A DNA stretch of 64,000 nucleotides from Bacillota bacterium (GCA_023398335.1 JAEWSJ010000006.1:76710-140709), one strand, 5' to 3'. Shown: positions 1 to 9,668, counted from the stretch's first letter. Numbers and translations: made by a program. The notes: generated by a model from the letters alone, not told the origin.

Positions 1-1
1 T

Positions 2-355
2 GTTTCAAATGTTGTTGAAGCGAACGAAGAAACATATATTAATGTTATGTTTTATGTCGATGATTATGAGACAGCAATTAAATTAATAAATGACCGCTTG
101 AGTCATAATTGTTCACTTAAGGATTATATGCTGTTTAGGTCGGTTAAAAGAAAACTAGCGTCTTCTTACTTTATGGAACGTTATGATGTGAGCAAATACC
201 TTTCAACCTTAGTTGAATGTTATGCTAATAACATCGATATTGATGAATTTTATAAGAGTGTGGTTTTATTGAAGTTTGGCTCTTACAGAAAATATTCAAA
301 GATGATTAAAAATTGTTCTTCAGTAATTACTATCGATAAGGAATTAAATATATGA
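2..355 (+). CDS. C-terminal part of an unidentified protein (runs off left edge)
   Basis: The frame is open from base 2 to a TGA at 353-355, so this is the 3' end of a gene that starts left of the window. The visible part, about 117 residues, is hydrophilic, probably helical and rich in Tyr, Lys and Ser, with no signal or membrane segment. A weak resemblance to the last helical repeat of RecX-type proteins was considered but is not convincing. Its stop overlaps the acpS start (ATGA), so the two genes are translationally coupled. Confidence 0.6.
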   Translation, partial: VSNVVEANEETYINVMFYVDDYETAIKLINDRLSHNCSLKDYMLFRSVKRKLASSYFMERYDVSKYLSTLVECYANNIDIDEFYKSVVLLKFGSYRKYSKMIKNCSSVITIDKELNI

Positions 356-684
356 TCGGTGTTGATATAGTTTTAATCTCGAGATTTCAGGAATCGTATT
401 TAGATATTGCTTCGCGTTTTCTTTCGGATAGTGAAAGAGAAGAAATGAAGAGTTATGAAGCGTGTAGACAAGTGACGTATGTTGCCTCTCGGTTTGCCGG
501 GAAAGAAGCGTATATAAAAGCTTCCTCTAGCAAAAAAGCTAAACTAAGTGATATAGAAATACTAAATTCTATTGACGGAAAGCCACATTTGTATTATAAA
601 AAAAAGGAATGTGGTGAAATATCCTTATCACATGATGAGTATTGCGTCGCATTTGTATTATTAAATAAGAAAGAAGATAACTAA
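352..684 (+). CDS. acpS: Holo-[acyl-carrier-protein] synthase
   Basis: AcpS transfers the 4'-phosphopantetheine arm of coenzyme A to the serine of apo-ACP, activating fatty acid synthesis in the cytoplasm. The 110-residue length is typical. The N-terminal GVDIV..ISRF motif carries the Mg-binding Asp, FAGKEAYIKA carries the conserved Glu and Lys, and GKPHL and ISLSHDEYCVAFV complete the family pattern. Start ATG overlaps the stop of the upstream gene by four bases; pullulanase follows after one base, so these genes are probably one transcript with the lipid gene plsC further down. Confidence 0.95.
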   Translation: MIGVDIVLISRFQESYLDIASRFLSDSEREEMKSYEACRQVTYVASRFAGKEAYIKASSSKKAKLSDIEILNSIDGKPHLYYKKKECGEISLSHDEYCVAFVLLNKKEDN

Positions 685-685
685 T

Positions 686-2809
686 ATGGCTTACCAAAAT
701 AACTTTGACGCATTTTTAAGAGAGAATGGAATAATTGAAGTTTCTATCAATAAGAAACTCAATGCCCACGACATCCAAAATGTTCGTCTATATGAAAACA
801 AAAAATTCATCAAGAAATTAGAGCGCGTATCTAAAACTGAATCTAAATCGACTTTTATTTACTCATTTAAGTTGGATTACGTTATTGTTCCAGGACGATT
901 ATATGAACTTGCAAATGAACATAACGAGTTTTCGCCTTTAAATATTTCTTCGATTGTTTTCGATGAAGAATTTGAAAGGAAATATCGTTATGAAGGAGAA
1001 TTAGGTGCGATATATTCTAAAGAACGAACAATATTTAGAGTGTTTTCTCCTTTAGCTTCTTCCGGCGTTGTTAAAGTTTTTAAAAGAAGTGAAGATGAAG
1101 CAGAATATTTTACTTTCAGAAGAATTGAAGGTGGGGTGTTAGAAGCTGTCGCTGAAGGAGATTACGATGGTGCAGGGTATTTATTTATCGTTAAGATAAA
1201 TGGCTATATTGTTTCGGTTGTAGATCCTTACGCTAAAAGTTTAGGCTCAAATTCGCGTTGCGGATTTGTCATTAATGAAGAGAGTGTTAAAGACATCGAT
1301 TTAAATTACGATAAATTACCAGTGTTAAAGTCATGGAATGACGCCTCCATATATGAACTTGATGTTCGTGATATGACTTCTTTAACAAATATTGAAGGCA
1401 AAGGAACATATAGCGCTTTGTGTCTCGAAGGTCAAAAAGATCAATGTTGTAATCCAATTGGTTTCGATTATATTACTTCGTTAAATTTTACTCATATTCA
1501 ACTTCTTCCTGTATATGATTTTCAAACGATTGATGATGATAATCCTTCTTCAATGTATAACTGGGGATATGATCCGTTGTTTTACTTTGCTCCTGAAGGT
1601 AGTTATTCTTCTTCTCCTTCCTCTGCATATGCTAGAGTAAGAGAACTAAGAAAAGTTGTTTCCTCATTCCATAAGAAAGGAATGAGAGTGAATATGGATG
1701 TTGTTTTTAACCATACATTTTCACCTATGTCTAATTCTTTTGAAGCTTTATGTCCAAATTACTATTATCGCTTTAATAATGATAAAACAATGTCAAATGG
1801 CTCTATGTGCGGAAATGATTTAGAAACACGTAATTTTATGGTTAGAAAGTTAATCATTGATGCGTTGGTATATTTTGTAAAAATGTATGGCATGGATGGA
1901 TTTAGATTTGATTTAATGGGAATAATTGATAAAGTCACCTTGAAAAAAGCTTGGATGATACTTAAATCAATTAAGCCTGATATTATGTTTTACGGCGAGG
2001 GTTGGGATATGCCGACCGCTCTTGAATCTCATGAAAAATCTTCGATGAATAACGCCTTTGATTTGGAAAATATCGGATTCTTCAATGATAGATTTAGAGA
2101 TACCGCTAGAGGAAAAAGCAACGATATAAAAGGCTATCTTAATGGTGATTTAAATTATAGAGATGGCTTTAAGCATGTCTTCCTAGGCTCGACTATATCA
2201 ATTGCATATCCACCTTTATTTGCTCATCCTCATCAATCGATAAACTACGTTGAATGCCATGATAATTCCACCTTATTTGATAAGATGGTTTGCTCAAATG
2301 GGCATGAAGATGAAGTGACAAGATTAAAACGTGTTAAATTATTTAATGCGGCGATAATTCTTTCTTATGGTATTCCGTTTATTCATGCCGGACAAGAAGT
2401 CGGGTTATCAAAAAACGGTGTCGAGAATTCATATAATTCGGGAGACTCGATTAACGGGTTTAAATATGATGTAGCTTATTCAAGAAAGAACATGATTTCA
2501 TTTATTAATGATGCGATAAAATTAAAACGCTATTCTCGTTTGTTTTCATTGGATAATAAAAATGAAATTGAGAAAGTGTTAGATTTTGAAGATTTACCAA
2601 ATGGAGCGTTAGCAGTTCATTACTTTGATGCTGAAAGTGAAAGAAAGATTGTAGCGATTATCAATCCTTCAAATATTACTGTTAAATATCAATTTGATAA
2701 ATATTACAAGATAATTTTCAATGAAGCTGGGTGGATAAATGAAGAGAATTATTCACAATTAGTCCTTGTAAATGGTATAACATTATTAGTAGCTGTATCG
2801 ACGAAATAG
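686..2809 (+). CDS. pulA: Type I pullulanase (glycogen/starch debranching, GH13)
   Basis: It hydrolyses alpha-1,6 branch points of pullulan, glycogen or limit dextrins. At 707 residues, it has N-terminal beta-rich (CBM48-like) modules and then the GH13 barrel. The type I signature YNWGYDP is near residue 290, VVFNHTF near 340, the nucleophile Asp in DGFRFDLMG near 407, the acid Glu in FYGEGWD near 437 and the third Asp in VECHDN near 523. There is no signal peptide, so it acts inside the cell, most likely on stored glycogen made by the glgCDA operon at 13.7-17.3 kb or on imported oligosaccharides. ATG follows the acpS stop by one base. Confidence 0.93.
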   Translation: MAYQNNFDAFLRENGIIEVSINKKLNAHDIQNVRLYENKKFIKKLERVSKTESKSTFIYSFKLDYVIVPGRLYELANEHNEFSPLNISSIVFDEEFERKYRYEGELGAIYSKERTIFRVFSPLASSGVVKVFKRSEDEAEYFTFRRIEGGVLEAVAEGDYDGAGYLFIVKINGYIVSVVDPYAKSLGSNSRCGFVINEESVKDIDLNYDKLPVLKSWNDASIYELDVRDMTSLTNIEGKGTYSALCLEGQKDQCCNPIGFDYITSLNFTHIQLLPVYDFQTIDDDNPSSMYNWGYDPLFYFAPEGSYSSSPSSAYARVRELRKVVSSFHKKGMRVNMDVVFNHTFSPMSNSFEALCPNYYYRFNNDKTMSNGSMCGNDLETRNFMVRKLIIDALVYFVKMYGMDGFRFDLMGIIDKVTLKKAWMILKSIKPDIMFYGEGWDMPTALESHEKSSMNNAFDLENIGFFNDRFRDTARGKSNDIKGYLNGDLNYRDGFKHVFLGSTISIAYPPLFAHPHQSINYVECHDNSTLFDKMVCSNGHEDEVTRLKRVKLFNAAIILSYGIPFIHAGQEVGLSKNGVENSYNSGDSINGFKYDVAYSRKNMISFINDAIKLKRYSRLFSLDNKNEIEKVLDFEDLPNGALAVHYFDAESERKIVAIINPSNITVKYQFDKYYKIIFNEAGWINEENYSQLVLVNGITLLVAVSTK

Positions 2810-2827
2810 ATTTTTGGAGGAATAAAC

Positions 2828-3622
2828 ATGTTTAAATATGTTGGTTTTGTTTTACGAGCGGGGCCGAGAATCCTATTTTCTTATCCATGGATTAGAAAAT
2901 ATTCAAATTACCCGGAGAAGTATGATGCTTTTATTCGTTACTCCAAAGTTCATAAATTAGATGCAATTACTGTTCATAATTTAAAAACTGAATATTACAT
3001 ATCTGGTGAAGAAGGTCTTCCGAAAGATAAAGCAGTAGTATTTATGCCAAATCATCAATCTAATATGGATCCTTTATCATTGATTGCTATTTATGATAAA
3101 CCTTTAACTTTTATCGCTAAAAAAGAAATAGTAAAATTTCCTTTTGTCGGAAGAGTAGTTAAATCTATCGATGGTATCTTTATTAATCGACGTAATTTAA
3201 GGCAAGAAATTATGGTGGTCAAACAAGCCACTCAACTTCTTATTGATCGGCCATATCAAAACTTTGTTATTTTCCCAGAAGGAACAAGATCAAAATCACT
3301 GAAGCACGATTTAGGTGAGTTTAAACCTGGCTCTTTTAAAGTTGCATATAATTCCCATCGACCGATAGTGCCAGTAGCAATATATGGAACATTTAGAGTA
3401 TTGGATAAAAAAGCAGATATGAAGAGGTTCCCAATACAAGTCAAGTTTTTAAATCCAATTTACTATGAAGAATATTCAAAATATAATACGATTGAATTAT
3501 CTAAAATTGTTGAAGATATCGTAAAAAAAGAAGTCGATATTTTGCGTAAGAAAGATGAAGAATTAGTTGCTAAGCACAAATATAAAAACTACAAAAAATC
3601 ACTGGATATTCCAGGCGTATAA
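2828..3622 (+). CDS. plsC: 1-acyl-sn-glycerol-3-phosphate acyltransferase (PlsC family)
   Basis: The enzyme acylates lysophosphatidic acid to phosphatidic acid at the inner face of the membrane. The acyltransferase motif I, NHQSNMDP (H-x4-D), is near residue 77, FINRRN near 120, motif III FPEGTRS near 152 and a proline motif VPVAIYGT near 183. The length of 264 residues is normal and a weakly hydrophobic N-terminus may dock on the membrane. RBS GGAGG lies 7 bases before ATG. It closes the acpS-pulA-plsC run and is followed at once by a strong terminator. Confidence 0.92.
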   Translation: MFKYVGFVLRAGPRILFSYPWIRKYSNYPEKYDAFIRYSKVHKLDAITVHNLKTEYYISGEEGLPKDKAVVFMPNHQSNMDPLSLIAIYDKPLTFIAKKEIVKFPFVGRVVKSIDGIFINRRNLRQEIMVVKQATQLLIDRPYQNFVIFPEGTRSKSLKHDLGEFKPGSFKVAYNSHRPIVPVAIYGTFRVLDKKADMKRFPIQVKFLNPIYYEEYSKYNTIELSKIVEDIVKKEVDILRKKDEELVAKHKYKNYKKSLDIPGV

Positions 3623-3648
3623 GATGGGTGTTCCCATCTTATTTTTTT
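3621..3648 (+). terminator. Rho-independent terminator after plsC
   Basis: An 8-bp perfect stem AAGATGGG/CCCATCTT with a 4-base loop is followed by A and T8. It overlaps the plsC stop codon and ends the acpS-pulA-plsC transcript. Confidence 0.9.
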
Positions 3649-3659
3649 TGCCTAAATAA

Positions 3660-3688
3660 TTGAAAATATACAGCGGAAAATATATAAT
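3660..3688 (+). promoter_or_regulatory. Promoter of the jetABC-like operon
   Basis: TTGAAA at 3660-3665 and TATAAT at 3683-3688 are separated by 17 bases. The condensin operon therefore has its own housekeeping-type promoter rather than read-through from plsC. Confidence 0.8.
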
Positions 3689-3721
3689 TAAGTAGTCAGT
3701 AAATTAGAGAGGAACATAATT

Positions 3722-5191
3722 TTGAATTTATTTGAAAAACTACCAGAAAATTTCTTCTCAATCTTATCAAGAAAATTTAAATCCGTTTACGCTTTTTCAT
3801 TAATAACCCTTTATGAGACCTTGAGAGTATATAAAACACAAATAAAGAAATCGGATTATTTAAGTGCGTTAAGAAGTCATGGTGAAGAGATCATGAATCT
3901 TTTTGATGTCTCCTTAGATAAACTAGATGATAAAACCGATGAAGAAGAAGTAACTTTTGAAGTTGATGAATCGACTTTGGCCGCCAAAACAAATTACATC
4001 TTCCGTAAATTGCTTATTACCGGATGGATTTCTGTTGAAAGGGATGTTAAGACTAATGTCGAATATGTTTATCTTCCGTCGTATTCAATTCGTATGTTGG
4101 AATTGTTGTCAAATTTGACTTCAAATTCTAATTTATATATTCCACTTGTTCATCAAACATATTCTGAATTATGTTTGGAAGATGAAAAAGAAGATGATTA
4201 TATGTTTAAGAGCCTTGTCAGCGCTAGAAAGAATGCTGATGAACTAGAACTTAATGTTACTTTGCTTCATCATTCTATCTGCGTATTTGGGCATAATTTA
4301 AATTCGGTATTTGAACCTAATGAAGTACTTCGTCAACACTTTGATATTTATCGTAGTGAAGTAAGTGATAAGATTTATCACCCGATGAAAACTTATGATT
4401 CTTTGGGCCTATATGCGATTCCTACAATCGAAATATTGAAAAGATGGCAAAGAGATAAAAGAATTATGGGTAAGCTTGTTGCTCAAGCTCGTTTTGATTC
4501 TAATTATCTCAAACTTAAAGCGAGTGAAGTGGCTGAAGTTGTATATAAAATGCTTCAGGAAACTATCGATATATTTGGAAAACTTAATATTGCCTTTAGC
4601 GACATTGATAAAGCAAACTCAAAATATACTGAAGCGGTTCAAAAGAAAGTTAATTTCTTGTCAAACGCTGATAAATCCATAAAAGGTAAATTAGATGCCA
4701 TCATCTTGGCGATGGCTAAAGGAATATCTTCTTCTAGTATTAACGACGCTCAAAATGATTATGAGAATGTTGAAATAATCTCCAAAGTAGGAGAGACCAT
4801 TAATATTTATCATCAAGGTTATTTAGATTCCGATTCCTTAACATTACCATTCAAGCGTAAAATTAAGGAAAATCTAGATCCGTTACCATTAGAGGATGCG
4901 TATTTTGGAGATGATTCCTTGATGAACGACTTCTTGGACTCCGAAGTTAATAATTTCTCGCAAGATGCAATTATTGATTTCTATTTGAGAAATTTTGGAG
5001 ATAAGAATGTCGTCACGACTGATGATTTTATTATTGAAGATGTTGATGAACTTGTTCTTTACATCTTAGGTATTGTTAAAGCTGAATTTGACGAAATGTT
5101 CTTCTCAATTGAAAAAGTTGGGGAGAAAACAATTAATGGTAATTTCCAAATACCACTATATAAGTTTAAAAGAGTAAGAAAGGGGAGATAA
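3722..5191 (+). CDS. jetA: Wadjet/MksF-like condensin subunit JetA
   Basis: JetA is the kleisin-like (MukF/MksF-type) subunit of MukBEF-related SMC complexes, bridging the SMC heads. This 489-residue protein begins MNLFEKLPENFF and has predicted winged-helix regions at the N-terminus followed by long helical segments, matching the JetA family of Firmicutes (DUF5716 type as I recall it). The start is TTG, chosen because GAGAGG lies 9 bases upstream and the family N-terminus is matched. It is followed after one base by jetB and then jetC, the canonical order. Assignment rests on order, sizes and the clear SMC gene downstream. Confidence 0.85.
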   Translation: MNLFEKLPENFFSILSRKFKSVYAFSLITLYETLRVYKTQIKKSDYLSALRSHGEEIMNLFDVSLDKLDDKTDEEEVTFEVDESTLAAKTNYIFRKLLITGWISVERDVKTNVEYVYLPSYSIRMLELLSNLTSNSNLYIPLVHQTYSELCLEDEKEDDYMFKSLVSARKNADELELNVTLLHHSICVFGHNLNSVFEPNEVLRQHFDIYRSEVSDKIYHPMKTYDSLGLYAIPTIEILKRWQRDKRIMGKLVAQARFDSNYLKLKASEVAEVVYKMLQETIDIFGKLNIAFSDIDKANSKYTEAVQKKVNFLSNADKSIKGKLDAIILAMAKGISSSSINDAQNDYENVEIISKVGETINIYHQGYLDSDSLTLPFKRKIKENLDPLPLEDAYFGDDSLMNDFLDSEVNNFSQDAIIDFYLRNFGDKNVVTTDDFIIEDVDELVLYILGIVKAEFDEMFFSIEKVGEKTINGNFQIPLYKFKRVRKGR

Positions 5192-5192
5192 T

Positions 5193-5849
5193 ATGTTTGT
5201 TGAAGATTTTGAAAAATTAACTCGTGGTGAGCAAAATCAGTTTAAAGCAATTACTAATGACATCTTATACACATGTTTTATCGTTAGAAAAAGCTTTGAT
5301 AAAATCTCTAATATGAGCAAAATAAATCCGTCATATTTATTTATTGAAAGACATTTTGATTTATTTAATAATTATCTTTCTTATATGGATATGGAAATAG
5401 TTAAAGATGATGATAATGGTGTTGTGTTTTTAACATCTGAGTCGGAGACTAATAGATTAAGACTTGATTCCGTTACAACTTTAGTTGTATATGCTTTACG
5501 TTCTTTCTACGAAGAAAAATTAGCAAATAATCCTTCTTCTTTAGAAGTTTATATGGACTCCGTAAGTTTTAAATTATTCTTAAAGCAACTCGGCTTAACA
5601 ACAGTAAATAAAAGGCTTTCCTCTGTCTCTTTAGCTTCATCTTTAAGAAATTTGTCTCATTACAATATTATTTGTCGCGCTCAACATAATTTCTCAGACC
5701 CATCTTATTCATTTTACATTTTACCTTCCATTAGATACGTTATTTCTAATGCTAAGTTAAATGCTTTATATGATCAAATAGAGAAAATTAATAATGGAGA
5801 TTCTTTGGAAGAAGAGAATTCATTACTTAGTGATGGAGGAGAAAACTAA
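5193..5849 (+). CDS. jetB: Wadjet/MksE-like condensin subunit JetB
   Basis: JetB (MksE/MukE-like) is the small winged-helix KITE-type partner of JetA. The 218-residue protein lies exactly where it is expected, one base after jetA and overlapping the jetC start by one base (TAATG). It has no membrane segment. The C-terminus is acidic (DSLEEENS) and carries the GGAGG ribosome binding site for jetC. Sequence similarity in this family is low, so the call relies strongly on synteny. Confidence 0.8.
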   Translation: MFVEDFEKLTRGEQNQFKAITNDILYTCFIVRKSFDKISNMSKINPSYLFIERHFDLFNNYLSYMDMEIVKDDDNGVVFLTSESETNRLRLDSVTTLVVYALRSFYEEKLANNPSSLEVYMDSVSFKLFLKQLGLTTVNKRLSSVSLASSLRNLSHYNIICRAQHNFSDPSYSFYILPSIRYVISNAKLNALYDQIEKINNGDSLEEENSLLSDGGEN

Positions 5850-8800
5850 TGAAAAAAATAGTTAAACTTCGTTTGATAAATTGGCATTTGTTTTTTAATG
5901 AAACTACTGATATTGATGATATTACTTTTTTAACTGGCGCTAACGGCACAGGAAAATCAACAATCATTGATGCCATGCAAATTCTTCTTCTCGGCGATAC
6001 TTCCGGACGTAACTTTAACAAAGCTGCTAACGATAAAACCGGTCGTACTTTAAGAGGATATTTACGTGGTGAACTTGGTGAAACTTCTGATGGAAAAATC
6101 ATGGCTTTACGTCCAGGAAGATTCACTTCATATGTTGCAATGGAATTTTATGATGATTCAAGCGACTCATCATTTACTTTAGGTATTGTCTTTGATTGCT
6201 TTGAAGATGATTCAGAAGAACATCATTTCTTCTTTATCAAAGATAAATTTCCAACGAACAACTTTACCAATAGAGAGATGATTGATAAAGAACAACCTCG
6301 TCCGTTGGCATATAAAGAATTATCCAAATTCTTATCTGAAACATATCAACCAAGTCAATTTAAATTCTTTGATTCAAATACGATGTATCAAAACTTTATT
6401 AAAGAAGAACTTGGTAATTTACCAGATAAGTATTTTACTTTATTTAAAAAAGCTGTTTCGTTCTCACCTATTACAAATATTTCTAATTTTATTACAGAAT
6501 TTGTTTGCGATATTGATTACAACATTGATATTGAACCAATGAGACAAAACATCGAGCAATACAAGTTACTTGAACTGGAAGCTAAACGTATACAAACTAA
6601 AGTTGATGCTTTAAATGGCATCAAAGAAGCGTATGAAAGTTTCAGAAAAAATATCGATAGTATGTCTTTGGCAAATTACGTTATTACTAGAGCTAGATTT
6701 GAGGCATATAAACAAGAAATTGATCAATATGAGAAGAATCTTTCTGATAAGAAACAACGCAAAGATGAAATTAATCAAAAACTTATTGAGAATGACGTTC
6801 AAATTAAAGAATTAAAGAGCGATAAAGAGCAATATTTAGCTAAGAAAGTTGGTTCTTCGGGTTATTCGCTTTCTTCTTCTTTAATTTCTAAAAAGAATCA
6901 AGCTTTAGAGAAGATTCAAACCATTGAACAAAACTATCAAACGATGACTGCAACTATTACTTCATCAATTAACGATTATGAAAGTATTATTAAACGTATC
7001 CAGTCTCGTTTATCTTCTTTTGATGATTCATTCTTAACTGATGATGAACAAAATATGTTGGATGAATTTAAGAATATTCAAAACGAATTTGCTCAAACAA
7101 TATTTGAAGTAAAATCAGCTATAAATAGCAAGTCATTAAGTGCTGAAATAATCAAAGAATTACAAGCGGAAATGTCTTCCTATCATTCTTATGCTTCAAA
7201 GATGATTCGTACTTTGGAGACTTCAGTCTTTAATTTACAAGGCAACATCTCATCTCTTGATATGGAACTTTGTGAGATTAACAGTGGACGTAAACCATTT
7301 AAGAATATTTATCTTGAAGTTAAATCCGCCCTTGAAAATGATTTGAAATTAAAATATCCACATGCGAAAGTTGAGACCTATTGCGACTTAGTAGATATTC
7401 GTGATAAGAAATGGACAAAGTCTATTGAAGCTGCTATATTCAATCAAAAGTTTAACTTCTTCGTGGAAGAAGATTATTATGAAGAAGCCGCTAAATGTTT
7501 AGCTCGCATTGCACGTGAGTATAATTATTACAATATTTCTGTCGTTGATACTGCAAAGTTAATCGATCGTAATTTTGAAGCGAATCCAAATAGCGTGGCT
7601 GAAGAAATAATTACCGATCATGAAGGAGCAAGAGCGTATACAAACTTCCTTCTTGGACGTATTAAGAAATGCGATACTTTTGCTGAAGCGAGAGAATCTG
7701 GCAACGGACTTTTAGCCAATTGTACCGGATATAGAAACTTTGCCTCGTGGTATTTAAATATCAAACTTGCTGAGGTTTCATTTATTGGAACTAAGCTTGA
7801 TAACTCCACTATTCTTGCTAAAAAAGATGAATTTTCTTCATATAATAAAGACTTTGAAAAATACAATGAATTACTAAATTATTTTAATAGCATTGCTTTA
7901 ATTGAAGTTATCAATACTACTCAAGCCCGTACTTTCGCGGCTGATATTAACGATTATTCACCAAAGATGAAAACCTTGGATGATGAAGTCGAAAGATACG
8001 AACAAGAACTAGAAGAAGGTTCACTTGGTGAAGTAAATGATTTCGATAAGAAAATCACTGCTATTGATGAAGATATTGCTTCCATTGAAAATGAAAGTAA
8101 TAACTTACGTGTTCAACTTGGTGGAATTGAAACTCAAATTCTTCAACTTGAAAACGAATTAATTCCAAATAAGAGAAATCTTCTATCTCATCAAGGGGTC
8201 GAACTACAAAAATTTGATGCTGCTTTAGTTGAAGAGAAGTTTGATCCTTTCTTCGCTAATGCGATGGAGAATTTATCTTTGAATCAAATTGTTACCGATG
8301 CTCAAACTCATTATGTTCAAACTCAGAATAAACTTGGCGCATCAAAATCCAGACTTATGGATTTACGTAGTAAGTACGTGGCAACATACAATTTAAGTTA
8401 TGATGTTACAAAGGAAAATACAAATGAAGAGTTTGATTCGGAATTAACTAATCTTGAAACTGTTTTACTTCCAACTTACGCTTCCAAAATTGATTCTGCA
8501 CATAAGAAAGCTATTAAAGAATTTAAAGATGATTTCATCTATAAACTCAGAACAAGCTTTGAAACAATTAAGGCACAAATTAACGATTTAAATACCGCGT
8601 TAAAAGAAGTAAAATTCGGACGTGATTCATATCGTTTCTCTGTTGAGCCAAATAAAGATTATATGAATTACTATAATATGATTACAGATGATTTATTATT
8701 AAATGTTGGTGATGCAGAAGATATATATCTTGAAAAATATAAAGATAGCATGGCTGACTTATTCAATATGATCTCTGATTCAACTGATCAATCAGGCGAT

Positions 8801-9250
8801 GTTAAAGCTCAAATACTAGAAAACATTCAAAAGTTTACTGATTATCGAACCTATTTGATTTTCGATCTTTTAGTTAGAAGAGGCGAAAACGAAGTTGAAT
8901 CATCCTTAGCACGTACATTTAAACGTCAATCTGGTGGTGAAACTCAAACCCCATTCTACATTTCAATTTTAGCTTCCTTTGCTCAACTTTATCGTTGCCA
9001 AGATCAATCTAACAACGATACGTTAAGACTGGTTATCTTTGATGAAGCTTTCTCAAAGATGGATGGTAGCAGAATTAAAGAAGCGGTTGGTTTACTCAGA
9101 AGTTTCGGCTTACAAGCAATATTATCAACTCCTTCAGAAAAATTGCGAGATTTATCAAAAGAAGTTGACTTGGTTCTTGTTGCAATTCATGATACTAAGA
9201 AGAATAGATCCTATCTTGATAAGTATCAAGAAGTTAAGAGAATTAACTAA
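5849..9250 (+). CDS. jetC: SMC/MukB-like ATPase JetC
   Basis: This is the ATPase motor of the condensin. Walker A GANGTGKST sits at residues 30-38. Long coiled coils (about 230-460 and 700-900) flank a hinge-like globular part near 480-690. The ABC signature RQSGGETQTPF is near 1028 and Walker B LRLVIFDEAFSKMD near 1062. At 1133 residues it matches JetC/MksB. By analogy with Wadjet and MksBEF it should load on DNA and extrude loops. A terminator follows directly and no JetD nuclease gene is found on either strand within the window, so it may be an MksBEF-like chromosome organiser or an incomplete defence locus. Confidence 0.88.
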   Translation: MKKIVKLRLINWHLFFNETTDIDDITFLTGANGTGKSTIIDAMQILLLGDTSGRNFNKAANDKTGRTLRGYLRGELGETSDGKIMALRPGRFTSYVAMEFYDDSSDSSFTLGIVFDCFEDDSEEHHFFFIKDKFPTNNFTNREMIDKEQPRPLAYKELSKFLSETYQPSQFKFFDSNTMYQNFIKEELGNLPDKYFTLFKKAVSFSPITNISNFITEFVCDIDYNIDIEPMRQNIEQYKLLELEAKRIQTKVDALNGIKEAYESFRKNIDSMSLANYVITRARFEAYKQEIDQYEKNLSDKKQRKDEINQKLIENDVQIKELKSDKEQYLAKKVGSSGYSLSSSLISKKNQALEKIQTIEQNYQTMTATITSSINDYESIIKRIQSRLSSFDDSFLTDDEQNMLDEFKNIQNEFAQTIFEVKSAINSKSLSAEIIKELQAEMSSYHSYASKMIRTLETSVFNLQGNISSLDMELCEINSGRKPFKNIYLEVKSALENDLKLKYPHAKVETYCDLVDIRDKKWTKSIEAAIFNQKFNFFVEEDYYEEAAKCLARIAREYNYYNISVVDTAKLIDRNFEANPNSVAEEIITDHEGARAYTNFLLGRIKKCDTFAEARESGNGLLANCTGYRNFASWYLNIKLAEVSFIGTKLDNSTILAKKDEFSSYNKDFEKYNELLNYFNSIALIEVINTTQARTFAADINDYSPKMKTLDDEVERYEQELEEGSLGEVNDFDKKITAIDEDIASIENESNNLRVQLGGIETQILQLENELIPNKRNLLSHQGVELQKFDAALVEEKFDPFFANAMENLSLNQIVTDAQTHYVQTQNKLGASKSRLMDLRSKYVATYNLSYDVTKENTNEEFDSELTNLETVLLPTYASKIDSAHKKAIKEFKDDFIYKLRTSFETIKAQINDLNTALKEVKFGRDSYRFSVEPNKDYMNYYNMITDDLLLNVGDAEDIYLEKYKDSMADLFNMISDSTDQSGDVKAQILENIQKFTDYRTYLIFDLLVRRGENEVESSLARTFKRQSGGETQTPFYISILASFAQLYRCQDQSNNDTLRLVIFDEAFSKMDGSRIKEAVGLLRSFGLQAILSTPSEKLRDLSKEVDLVLVAIHDTKKNRSYLDKYQEVKRIN

Positions 9251-9257
9251 TTATTTA

Positions 9258-9286
9258 AGCGCGTTGATAAATTCAACGCGCTTTTT
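9258..9286 (+). terminator. Terminator after jetC
   Basis: A 10-bp perfect stem AGCGCGTTGA/TCAACGCGCT with a 5-base loop runs into T5. It ends the condensin operon straight after jetC, leaving no room for jetD in the same transcript. Confidence 0.9.
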
Positions 9287-9354
9287 AGATGAAAAACATA
9301 TTATTTTCGACTAAAGTCTTTACATTTGTGTAAATATATGTTAAAAAAATAAAC

Positions 9355-9373
9355 GTTAACAAAAATTGTTAAC
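9355..9373. repeat. Palindrome upstream of the lysine riboswitch
   Basis: GTTAACAA and TTGTTAAC form a perfect inverted repeat with a 3-base spacer, about 15 bases before the aptamer. It could be a protein operator near the transporter promoter, or chance in AT-rich DNA. A second inverted repeat, TTTACA/TGTAAA, lies at 9319-9334. I could not fix the promoter elements confidently. Confidence 0.4.
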
Positions 9374-9385
9374 ATATTTGTCACA

Positions 9386-9575
9386 AAGTAGAGGCGCAAT
9401 TATTAATTAGTAACAAGTGCTAGTGAAAAGGATTCACGTTATGCATTTGCGAAAGGGAATGGTTGCCGAAAGACTTCTTCTAATCCTTAAGAGAAGATCT
9501 TGGTCAATTTCATAAGATGAATTTGACTGTCACTTAATTTAATTAAGTGGAGAGCTATTGTTGTGTTGAACTAAA
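9386..9575 (+). ncRNA. Lysine riboswitch aptamer (L box)
   Basis: The conserved L-box blocks occur in order: AGAGGCGC (9390-9397), GGATTCACG, CGAAAGGGAATGGTTGCCGAA (start of that run about 9449), GACTGTCAC and GTGGAGAGCTATT (9547-9559). The last block pairs back towards the 5' block as the basal helix. Spacing of the five helices fits the class. It sits between the jetC terminator and an amino-acid ABC transporter operon, with a terminator in the expression platform. Lysine binding is expected to favour termination, so the transporter should be made when lysine is scarce. Confidence 0.9.
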
Positions 9576-9595
9576 AAATTTATTAGTATCAATAT

Positions 9596-9629
9596 AGCGA
9601 TGGTTCATTAACATGTCCATCGCTTTTTT
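9596..9629 (+). terminator. Regulated terminator of the lysine riboswitch
   Basis: AGCGATGG (9596-9603) pairs with CCATCGCT (9617-9624), extended inside by CAT/ATG, and is followed by a T6 run. It lies between aptamer and gene start, so it is the likely off-state hairpin. Confidence 0.88.
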
Positions 9630-9668
9630 CTTCTTATGGCAAATAGATAATGCATTGGAGGAAATAAT

